A stretch of DNA of 9,064 nucleotides, from the NCBI GenBank assembly GCA_035402725.1, contig DAONDU010000108.1, positions 1 through 9,064 on the forward strand, given 5' to 3'. Below the pieces are notes generated by a model. That model was not told where the DNA came from. It did not search any database and saw only the letters and a list, made by a program, of their open reading frames with translations. This DNA comes from UPXZ01 sp035402725 (GTDB taxonomy: Bacteria > Bacteroidota > Bacteroidia > Bacteroidales > Paludibacteraceae). Position numbers and translations under genes: made by a program. Below are positions 1 to 5,735 of this stretch, piece after piece; position 1 is the first letter of the stretch; each line of letters opens with the position of its first letter.

Positions 1-922
1 TTATATTTTCTTCCAATTTCTTAAAACCGGCTCTACGAAGCGCTGAATTCTTAAAAATCCGGTTAAACTCTTCCTGCTTCATCGTTAACCATTCTTTTTT
101 GCCCCATCGTAATATTTCATCAACAGGAATAATTTCGGAATGTCGGTTGACTTTTGCTCTTTTCTTGTTCCACGGACAAACATCCTGACAGATATCACAA
201 CCAAACACATAACCCGATAAATCGGGACGGATTTCCTCAGTTATTTCCCCTTTCTTTTCGATGGTCTGATAAGATATGCACCGTGCTGAGATTAAACCAT
301 TCTGTTGAGTTAAAGCTTTTGTAGGGCAGGCATCCAGACAGCGGGTACAACTACCACAACGGTCGCGAACCGGTTCATCGTATTCAAGTTCTTTGTTAAT
401 CATCAAAACACCAATAAAACAAAACGAACCTATTTCAGAATTAATCAGCAGTTTGTTTTTGCCAATCCAGCCAAGTCCTGCCCGCTGTGCCCAGCGTCGC
501 TCCATTACGGGAGCCGAATCCACAAAACGGTGTTGTTGTTCAGAATTAAAACAATCGGCGCCGAAATTTTCTATAATTCCATTCTCAAGAAGTAATAGTT
601 TCTCCTTGATGATGGCGTGATAATCAACGCTCCCAAATGCATATTTTGCAATTTTAGGAGCCTGCGAGGGTTGTTCTGATTCGGAAAAATAATTCATCAG
701 TACAACAATGACCGACTTGCATCCATTTACCAGCAGCCCGGGGTTAAGCCTTTTTTCCTGATTGCGTTCGAGGTAAGTCATTTCGGCCTGACAGCCACTT
801 TCCAGCCAGGATTTGTAAAAAGCTGCATCTTCAGCCAGATAATCAGCCCGGGCAACGCCAACAGCATCAAATCCGATTTCTGTTGCTGTTTTTTTAATGT
901 AAGCTGTGAGCTTGTCTTTCAA
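1..922 (-). CDS. queG: Epoxyqueuosine reductase QueG (3' end cut by window edge)
   Basis: Cytoplasmic cobalamin- and iron-sulfur-dependent enzyme that reduces epoxyqueuosine to queuosine at the wobble position of GUN-anticodon tRNAs, the last step of the pathway. My translation from a TTG at 922-920 is open to the window edge for 307 codons, so only the last few codons should be missing (family about 310-380 residues). Visible features: the VDSAPVMERRWA block with D135, matching the proposed catalytic Asp; AGLGWIGKN at about 148-156; a ferredoxin motif CGSCTRCLDACP (C189, C192, C195, C199); C215; and a second motif CDICQDVCPWN (C242, C245, C249), enough cysteines for two 4Fe-4S clusters. The start is inferred. 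There is no usable in-frame ATG near the N-terminus: the ATG at 934-932 is followed directly by TAA, and the next one is internal, at residue 48. The TTG puts the N-terminus where homologues begin. It lies just downstream of a terminator ending the preceding gene, so its transcription is unclear. Family assignment is firm; the start codon is less so. Confidence 0.93.
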   Translation of the reverse strand, partial: MKDKLTAYIKKTATEIGFDAVGVARADYLAEDAAFYKSWLESGCQAEMTYLERNQEKRLNPGLLVNGCKSVIVVLMNYFSESEQPSQAPKIAKYAFGSVDYHAIIKEKLLLLENGIIENFGADCFNSEQQHRFVDSAPVMERRWAQRAGLGWIGKNKLLINSEIGSFCFIGVLMINKELEYDEPVRDRCGSCTRCLDACPTKALTQQNGLISARCISYQTIEKKGEITEEIRPDLSGYVFGCDICQDVCPWNKKRAKVNRHSEIIPVDEILRWGKKEWLTMKQEEFNRIFKNSALRRAGFKKLEENI

Positions 923-940
923 TTTCTCTTACATATTTAA

Positions 941-983
941 AATAAAAAAAACACGATAGCTGAGTTTTCATACATATCGTGTT
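941..983 (-). terminator. Factor-independent terminator after the thioredoxin-like lipoprotein gene
   Basis: Read on the minus strand, AACACGATA (983-975) pairs perfectly with TATCGTGTT (958-950), a 9-bp stem with a 16-base loop. It runs straight into a T-rich tract (about 950-941). It begins 11 bases after the TGA stop of the upstream gene (997-995), the expected place for an intrinsic terminator. The stem has only three G-C pairs, so termination may be partial, which matters because queG starts about 18 bases beyond the T-tract. Confidence 0.75.
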
Positions 984-994
984 GTTAAATAGTA

Positions 995-2125
995 TCAAAG
1001 AGCCTTACTGATATCGGCTGCAAGTTGAGGAACATCTCCGTAACGTCCAACGATGGTTCCCTGCTTGTTGATCAGATAAAGCGTGGGTATCGACTGTACA
1101 TTATACATATTGGCGACACTGCCATCGGCATCTCTTACACAAATCCAGGGCAGGTTAGCAACCGATTTTTTCCAAAGCATAGCGTTGCGGTCCAAAGAAA
1201 CCTGATAGATTTCGAGTCCCTGCGAAGAGTATTTATTGTAAATATCTCTCAGTTCAAAGGTGTATGCCACATTATTTTCTGTTTCAAAGGCTGAAAAATC
1301 AATGATAACCGCTTTACCGGTAAGTGATGACAGTTTACGGGCAACACCTTTTGCATCGTTCAGTTCGATATCGATAAAGCCGGCAGCGGAAGTATTTTGA
1401 AGTTCCTGCCAGGCTTTCTGTAGTCGTCCTTCTCTTTCGTTCTGAATGGCTGCAATAACGAGATTATACAGATTTTTCGAACGGTCGAATTTAGGCATAT
1501 AGGTCGTAAATGCAGTTGCAACTGCTGAATAGAACGGACGGTCTTCCTTATCAAACGGCGAGAAGAGATAGGTTCCGCTCACTTGCTGATAAAGAGCAAA
1601 ATAGGACGACATGGAGCGCGGATTCTTCATGATAAGGTCAATTACTTTCTTCTTATGACTGGTCACGTGTTGAATAAAGGTATCCAGCACTGCTTTGGAA
1701 TCCGCTGAATTTTGGGCAGCATTAAGTCCGTCGGCTTCCTGCTGCAGTTTAATGACCGACTTGCGGAGGTCCTGAATTTCGACCGACTGAACAGAACCAT
1801 TGATTTCAGATGTTATCAGGTCCGATGCTTTTCCTTTGATTTCAATTTTCCCTGTTGTAGAGTCAACTGCCAGAACAAGTTGTTGCCCTTCCAGTTTCAG
1901 TTTATACAGTTCGGGATATTCTTCAAGGGCGCTTTTAAATCGGAAATATCCATTGGCTCCAAGTTTTACCGAATCTATCAGACTGTCTTTAACAAGTCCC
2001 GTCTTTTCAAAATAAAGCATTTTCTTTTCGGCATCTGCTATGTTTCCGGTTACATAAAACTTACCGGAATTATTACAAGCCGTGAATAAGATTACAAGCG
2101 AAAAAAATAGTAATTTTCTCATCAT
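995..2125 (-). CDS. Thioredoxin-fold lipoprotein (DUF4369/TlpA-like) lacking the CXXC motif
   Basis: A 376-residue predicted envelope lipoprotein. The N-terminus has a positively charged MMRK, a hydrophobic stretch and a lipobox ending FTAC, with C17 as the lipidation site. Residues about 22-110 resemble the DUF4369 beta-rich domain that precedes thioredoxin domains in Bacteroidota; about 115-240 look helical; about 255-376 is a TlpA/AhpC-like thioredoxin fold. The fold is recognisable from LTGKAVIIDFSAF (268-280), the IYQVSLDRN strand (306-314) and the cis-proline segment SIPTLYLIN with P347. Where a CXXC pair should follow the first strand, the sequence reads SAFETENNVAY and contains no cysteine. 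The only cysteines are C17 and C329 (in PWICVRDAD), so dithiol-disulfide chemistry of the usual type is impossible. The start follows the DJ-1-like gene by 12 bases, implying co-transcription; a terminator follows. A structural or binding role is an inference. Which of the two adjacent ATG codons is used is uncertain. Confidence 0.88.
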   Translation of the reverse strand: MMRKLLFFSLVILFTACNNSGKFYVTGNIADAEKKMLYFEKTGLVKDSLIDSVKLGANGYFRFKSALEEYPELYKLKLEGQQLVLAVDSTTGKIEIKGKASDLITSEINGSVQSVEIQDLRKSVIKLQQEADGLNAAQNSADSKAVLDTFIQHVTSHKKKVIDLIMKNPRSMSSYFALYQQVSGTYLFSPFDKEDRPFYSAVATAFTTYMPKFDRSKNLYNLVIAAIQNEREGRLQKAWQELQNTSAAGFIDIELNDAKGVARKLSSLTGKAVIIDFSAFETENNVAYTFELRDIYNKYSSQGLEIYQVSLDRNAMLWKKSVANLPWICVRDADGSVANMYNVQSIPTLYLINKQGTIVGRYGDVPQLAADISKAL

Positions 2126-2137
2126 TCAGTTTATTTT

Positions 2138-2686
2138 TTACTCAAAAATTAATTGTTTAGCAATTTCATGTGCCAGTTCGGAGCTCTTCAGTGTTTCTAC
2201 AATTTTTAATGCAAACTGAATGGCAACTCCCGGACCTTTTGCTGTGATAATATTCTCCGATTTAACGATAGTTTGATCGGAAATCTCTGCTCCAACGAGT
2301 TTTTCCTCGAAGCCCGGATAACAGGTTGCTTCCTTACCGGAAAGAATACCCAGGTTTCCAAACACCGACGGTGCTGCACAAATGGCAGCCAGATTTTTAT
2401 TTCTTTCAAACTGATGAAGCAACAGTTCATTCAGTTGCTTATGAGCAGCCAGATTTCTTGTTCCTTCACCACCACCGGGCAATACTAAAAATGCATTATC
2501 CGAGAAATCGGTTTCAGAAAAAAGCTGGTCGGCAATCAATTGTATCCGATGTGCGCCTATGACTATTTTACTGTCTGTCAATGAGACAGATACAACCGGA
2601 ATATCTGCACGACGAAGTATATCGATTGGTGCAATAGCTTCCAGTTCTTCAAAACCATCGGCAAGAAAAATAAATACCTTTTTCAT
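2138..2686 (-). CDS. DJ-1/PfpI superfamily protein, YajL/ThiJ-like
   Basis: A 182-residue cytoplasmic protein covering a complete single-domain DJ-1/PfpI fold. It starts MKKVFIFLADGFEELEAIAP, whose GFEELE segment supplies the conserved glutamate (E16, equivalent to E18 of human DJ-1). The nucleophile elbow is AAICAAPSVFG with C103 (equivalent to DJ-1 C106), and VLPGGGEGTRNL at about 68-79 is the glycine-rich loop before it. ATCYPGFEEKL and ITAKGPGVAIQFAL are the other conserved blocks and resemble bacterial YajL more than human DJ-1. Proteins of this group have been linked to oxidative stress, chaperone and glyoxalase/deglycase activities, and the physiological reaction is disputed; older annotations naming it a thiamine enzyme (ThiJ) are unreliable. 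It begins 21 bases after the TonB-like gene and ends 12 bases before the thioredoxin-like gene, so it is probably in the same transcript. Its link to the Ton/Tol motor is not evident. Confidence 0.93.
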   Translation of the reverse strand: MKKVFIFLADGFEELEAIAPIDILRRADIPVVSVSLTDSKIVIGAHRIQLIADQLFSETDFSDNAFLVLPGGGEGTRNLAAHKQLNELLLHQFERNKNLAAICAAPSVFGNLGILSGKEATCYPGFEEKLVGAEISDQTIVKSENIITAKGPGVAIQFALKIVETLKSSELAHEIAKQLIFE

Positions 2687-2707
2687 ATTCCTGTATTTTA
2701 ATTGTGA

Positions 2708-3493
2708 CTATTTCAATTTGAAATTATATGTTATAGTACCCACAGACACTCCACTACCGCCCGAAAAACGTGTATTGCGAGCTGCTGAAACCGCCGCGTT
2801 GCGGGTCTGCGCATCAGAAATTGTTGTAGGTGAGCCAACGCTTGCATTGGTCACATGCCCGTTGGCATCCACGCGTATGGCTACTGTCACCTTACCTTCC
2901 ACATTGCTCGGGTAAGAAGGTGTGGCAAGCGAGCCAACCAACGACCGCCCGCTGAGTGACCATCCGTGTCCACCGGATGTACCGCTTCCTGCAGGATTTC
3001 CCTGACGGGTATCCCCTGCTGTCGTTCCACTACCTGAGCCTCCTCCTTTACCAAAAGACCCTCCCATCAAATCATTAGCTTTAGCTATAGCTTCCTGCTG
3101 TCGTTTTTGTTCGGCAGCTGCTGCAGCAACCTGCCTTTGCTGTTCTAATTTCTGTATTTCCAGTTCACGCTGTTTTTCCCGCTCTTTTTTCTTCTGGGTT
3201 GCTATTGCAATTGTATTTTCATTGTCCTGAGTGAGTAATTCCTGAGGACGTGAAGCCACTGCCGGTTTTGGAACTGATAATGCCGGAGCTGGTTGAACAT
3301 TATCGATGTCCGTTTTTATTACACCTCCGTCACCCAGCCCTGCACCATCCGGGCTATCGCCAAAACTCACCATGATACCTTCATCTTCTTCAGGAATCAC
3401 AGGGGCAGGCATGACTACAAACCACAGGATCAGAAATGTCAGCAAGCAGAAAATAGCTGAACCTATAATACCGTATATATTTGATTTCTCCAA
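2708..3493 (-). CDS. TonB-family energy transducer with TolA-like coiled coil
   Basis: A 261-residue inner-membrane protein predicted to span the periplasm and pass ExbB/ExbD motor energy to outer-membrane partners. Domains in order: short cytoplasmic N-terminus; one membrane helix at about 7-29; an acidic and proline-containing linker (PAPVIPEEDEG, then PAPALSVPKP) to about 83; a charged, Gln/Ala-rich coiled coil at about 100-141 (KKKEREKQRELEIQKLEQQR onward); a flexible Gly/Ser/Thr spacer at about 143-177; and a C-terminal TonB domain at about 185-261. The last shows PSYP (192-195), VEGKVTVAIRVDANGHV, and the closing FSGG...VGTITYNFKLK strand pattern. A central coiled coil before the C-terminal domain is characteristic of TolA, whereas classical TonB has a Pro-Lys linker, so the name could be either. 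The gene starts 5 bases after the exbD stop, which argues for translational coupling and a shared complex. Family membership is strong; the outer-membrane partner is unknown. Confidence 0.88.
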   Translation of the reverse strand: MEKSNIYGIIGSAIFCLLTFLILWFVVMPAPVIPEEDEGIMVSFGDSPDGAGLGDGGVIKTDIDNVQPAPALSVPKPAVASRPQELLTQDNENTIAIATQKKKEREKQRELEIQKLEQQRQVAAAAAEQKRQQEAIAKANDLMGGSFGKGGGSGSGTTAGDTRQGNPAGSGTSGGHGWSLSGRSLVGSLATPSYPSNVEGKVTVAIRVDANGHVTNASVGSPTTISDAQTRNAAVSAARNTRFSGGSGVSVGTITYNFKLK

Positions 3494-3498
3494 AATTG

Positions 3499-3924
3499 TT
3501 ATTCTTCAGTATTTGCAACTGCCTTTGTAGCAATCACCAGTTTCAGTTTATTCTGATTAGCAATATCGAGGACCCGAACTACTTGCTTATACGATATTTC
3601 TTCGTCGGCATAAAGAGCAAGATAAGTGGTAGTATCCTGAGCCACCAGATTAAGTATATAGGGTTCAAGTGATTCGGGGGTTACCGGCACGGATTTTTCG
3701 TTGTTTCGTGAAACAAAATAATTCCCCTCGCGATCTATGGATACCTTGGCAATAACTTTTTTTGTTGCTTTTTCAGACTTACTCGAAGGCAAATTCAGTT
3801 TGATATCATTCGGAGTAGTCATCGTGGACGATATAACAAAGAATAAAAGCAACAAAAAAATTATGTCGGTCATCGACGACATCGAGAAAGAAGGATCTGT
3901 CCTGTATTTTCTTTTTAATGACAT
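3499..3924 (-). CDS. exbD: ExbD/TolR-type biopolymer transport protein
   Basis: A 141-residue inner-membrane stator/rotor subunit of the proton-driven ExbB-ExbD (TolQ-TolR) motor. It has the standard layout: basic cytoplasmic N-terminus (MSLKRKYR), one membrane helix at about 19-36 starting SMSSMTDIIFLLLLFF, then a periplasmic domain to the C-terminus. D20 within MTDIIF matches the single essential protonatable Asp of the family (D25 of E. coli ExbD). The periplasmic part shows the typical basic segment and VSIDREGNYFV strand, with ISYKQVVRVLDIANQNKLKLVIAT as the C-terminal helix-strand. It lies 65 bases after exbB and 5 bases before the TonB-like gene. Only one exbD is present, whereas related loci may carry two exbD copies in tandem. 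ExbD and TolR cannot be told apart from sequence alone; the label follows the TonB-type neighbour. Confidence 0.95.
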   Translation of the reverse strand: MSLKRKYRTDPSFSMSSMTDIIFLLLLFFVISSTMTTPNDIKLNLPSSKSEKATKKVIAKVSIDREGNYFVSRNNEKSVPVTPESLEPYILNLVAQDTTTYLALYADEEISYKQVVRVLDIANQNKLKLVIATKAVANTEE

Positions 3925-3989
3925 TTTATAATCAGTTTATTCATTCATTTAGTAATCATTGAATTGTAAAGGAATAATTTCATTTTGAA

Positions 3990-4691
3990 TTATTTCTTTA
4001 CAGGTTCATTGAGTAAGTCGAGGAATTCGAGGGTGTTTGATTCCAGTTTGCGCATTACTGAGTCAATCTTGGATATCAGATAGTTGTATGCAAAATAAGC
4101 CAAAATTCCCACAATCAAGCCACCAACCGTAGTAACCATAGCCTGATACATACCTGTCGACAAGTCGCGCAGTTGAACCACACCCGAAGGATTTTGTGTC
4201 ATTGTGTAAAAAGTCTGAACCATCCCGGTAACCGTGCCAAGGAAGCCAAGCATGGGAGCACCACCTGCAACGGTTGACATGATACCCATACTTTTTTCCA
4301 ATTTCGCAATTTCGAGGTTTCCAACATTCTCAATAGCCACAAGCACATCGCTCATCGGACGACCCAACCGGCTAATCCCCTTCTCAACCATGCGTGCAGC
4401 AGGTGTATCGGCATCGCGGCAAAGCTTCTGAGCCGATTCCAACTTTCCATCATGAATATAATCCTTAATCCGATTCATAAATGACTTATCTTCCTGCGAT
4501 GCTTTATTGATAGTTACAAGTCGTTCGATAAAAATATACACTCCAAGTGCGAGCATCACAGCCAATACAATCATGATGGGTCCTCCATACACAGCCATTG
4601 TCCACAAATTCATTTTTTCCGGAGCTGCCTGTGTCAGAGCAAGTTCTGCTACTGCAGCATTTACTGCCTGTAAAATTACGAGTAGGTTCAT
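3990..4691 (-). CDS. exbB: ExbB/TolQ/MotA-family proton channel protein
   Basis: A 233-residue polytopic inner-membrane protein forming the pentameric core of the proton-driven motor with ExbD. Three membrane helices are visible: about 37-56 (GGPIMIVLAVMLALGVYIFI), about 137-160, and about 184-206. The MotA/TolQ/ExbB signature is clear: a cytoplasmic loop with ISRLGRPMSDVLVAIENVGNLEIAKLEK, then GGAPMLGFLGTVTGMVQTF, then AMVTTVGGLIVGILAYFAYNYL. T153 and T188 fall where the pore-lining threonines of the family lie (T148 and T181 of E. coli ExbB). A mildly hydrophobic N-terminal extension of about 30 residues (LLVILQAVNAAVAELAL) precedes helix 1, as in many Bacteroidota ExbB proteins. The start has an A-rich leader (aaatttaagaaa) rather than a Shine-Dalgarno site. 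The gene follows pdxJ by 75 bases with no terminator or clear promoter in the gap, so co-transcription with pdxJ is likely but not proven. Confidence 0.95.
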   Translation of the reverse strand: MNLLVILQAVNAAVAELALTQAAPEKMNLWTMAVYGGPIMIVLAVMLALGVYIFIERLVTINKASQEDKSFMNRIKDYIHDGKLESAQKLCRDADTPAARMVEKGISRLGRPMSDVLVAIENVGNLEIAKLEKSMGIMSTVAGGAPMLGFLGTVTGMVQTFYTMTQNPSGVVQLRDLSTGMYQAMVTTVGGLIVGILAYFAYNYLISKIDSVMRKLESNTLEFLDLLNEPVKK

Positions 4692-4766
4692 TTTCTTAAA
4701 TTTCTAATTTTCTGATTTATTGCTTGTTGGTAAATATGTTCCAGTTTCGGAAATATAACTACAGTT

Positions 4767-5480
4767 TTATTTTAACGCTGTTTTATACCTTTTTATTGTT
4801 TCTTCCAGTCCTAAATACAATGCATCAGCAACGAGTGCATGTCCGATGGAAACTTCTTCGAGCCAGGGGATATTCTGATGCAGATAATTGAGGTTGTCCA
4901 GATTCAGATCATGTCCGGCATTGATACCCAACCCAAGATTTTTAGCTAGTTTGGCAGCTTCTACAAAGGGGGCTACAGCTGCTGCCTTATTCTGGAAATA
5001 GCAGGAAGCATAAGGTTCCGTATAAAGTTCAATACGATCAGTGCCTGTTTTTGCTGCATATTCTATGTTTACCGGATTGGTATCCACAAAAATTGAAACA
5101 CGAATTCCTGCCTGCTGAAAATCGGCAACAACATCCTTTAAGAATTCCAACTGAGCCTTAGTATCCCAACCGGCATCGGAGGTGATTGCATTGTGAGCAT
5201 CTGGCACCAGAGTTACCTGTGCCGGTTTCACGGTTTTTACAAGTTTGATGAATTCAGGTATCGGATTTCCTTCAATGTTGAATTCGGTAGTTAGTACGGA
5301 TTTCAAATCCAGAACATCCTGATAACGTATATGTCTTTCATCCGGGCGTGGATGTACAGTAATACCTTCGGCTCCGAACTTTTCACAATCAAGGGCAACA
5401 TTACATACATCGGGGACATTGCCTCCGCGTGCATTCCGCAAGGTTGCAATCTTATTTATATTTACACTTAATGTAGTCAT
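4767..5480 (-). CDS. pdxJ: Pyridoxine 5'-phosphate synthase PdxJ
   Basis: Cytoplasmic TIM-barrel enzyme of the DXP-dependent vitamin B6 pathway. It condenses 1-deoxy-D-xylulose 5-phosphate with 3-amino-2-oxopropyl phosphate to give pyridoxine 5'-phosphate. At 237 residues it is full length (E. coli 243). Diagnostic segments: LSVNINKIATLRNARGG at 4-20; AEGITVHPRPDERHI at 37-51, giving H43, R45 and H50 (matching H45, R47 and H52 of E. coli); E70 in FNIEGNP; QVTLVPDAHNAITSDAGWD at 88-106; GINAGHDLNL with H190, matching E. coli H193; and EVSIGHALVADAL, the phosphate-binding end of the barrel. All expected active-site residues are present. It is the first gene of the leftward cluster and is divergent from nadK across a 255-base spacer, so a promoter is expected there; a terminator-like hairpin lies in its leader. 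Confidence 0.97.
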   Translation of the reverse strand: MTTLSVNINKIATLRNARGGNVPDVCNVALDCEKFGAEGITVHPRPDERHIRYQDVLDLKSVLTTEFNIEGNPIPEFIKLVKTVKPAQVTLVPDAHNAITSDAGWDTKAQLEFLKDVVADFQQAGIRVSIFVDTNPVNIEYAAKTGTDRIELYTEPYASCYFQNKAAAVAPFVEAAKLAKNLGLGINAGHDLNLDNLNYLHQNIPWLEEVSIGHALVADALYLGLEETIKRYKTALK

Positions 5481-5735
5481 ATATCGCAGAATTAGAAGGG
5501 TAAGAAAAAAATAGTTTACTCATTTTCCGGTGAGTATCTGCTTATTTTATTTCATCATTCAGATTTCTTAAACTCAAATTTTATTTGTTAATATCAAATC
5601 CATTTCGTTTCTTTGTATGTTTGAATGAATTCATATTTGCAAAAATAACTCAAAAAAACGAGTATTCGATTAAAGAATTTATTCTTTCGTATTTTTTAAT
5701 GATTTTGAAAATAACACATAACCCTGTCAGACTTT
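5481..5735. promoter_or_regulatory. Divergent promoter region between pdxJ and nadK
   Basis: A 255-base AT-rich spacer between two divergently transcribed genes, so it should hold at least one promoter in each direction. Against the Bacteroidota primary-sigma consensus (TAnnTTTG near -7, TTTG near -33), the best leftward -7 match is TATTTTTG on the minus strand (5647-5640), but no good -33 box sits at the right distance. Rightward, CATATTTG (5632-5639) with TTTC at 5608-5611 or TTTG at 5612-5615 is an imperfect match; TGATTTTG (5700-5707) is an alternative that would leave a leader of roughly 20-25 bases before nadK. The two candidates at 5632-5647 lie back to back. Direction and need are certain from gene layout; exact sites are guesses. 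Confidence 0.5.
5503..5536 (-). promoter_or_regulatory. Terminator-like hairpin in the pdxJ leader
   Basis: On the minus strand, TACTCA (5536-5531) and TGAGTA (5522-5517) form a perfect 6-bp stem around an 8-base loop CCGGAAAA. A run of seven T residues (5511-5505) follows after five bases. It lies 23-56 bases ahead of the pdxJ ATG, and no minus-strand gene upstream needs terminating there. An attenuator-like role is possible, but the stem is short, AU-rich and not adjacent to the T-run, so chance is a serious alternative. Confidence 0.25.

Noticed and set aside
393..620. Open frame on the plus strand opposite queG
   Set aside because: It is antisense to a gene with intact iron-sulfur motifs throughout, and its translation shows no domain, signal or membrane pattern.
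1712..2089. 125-codon plus-strand open frame opposite the thioredoxin-like gene
   Set aside because: It lies wholly within the coding frame of a well-supported lipoprotein; Phe/Tyr/Cys-rich composition is what an antisense frame produces.
2559..2915. 118-codon plus-strand open frame across the DJ-1-like/TonB-like junction
   Set aside because: Antisense to two supported genes, no recognisable family, and it spans their short operon gap.
2956..3066. Repeat-like Gly/Ser-coding DNA in the TonB-like gene
   Set aside because: It encodes a flexible low-complexity spacer without exact DNA repeats, which is normal for periplasm-spanning proteins.
3925..3989. Small gene or promoter in the exbB-exbD gap
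   Set aside because: Only frames of four codons or fewer, and no TAnnTTTG/TTTG pair; the gap is simply AT-rich.
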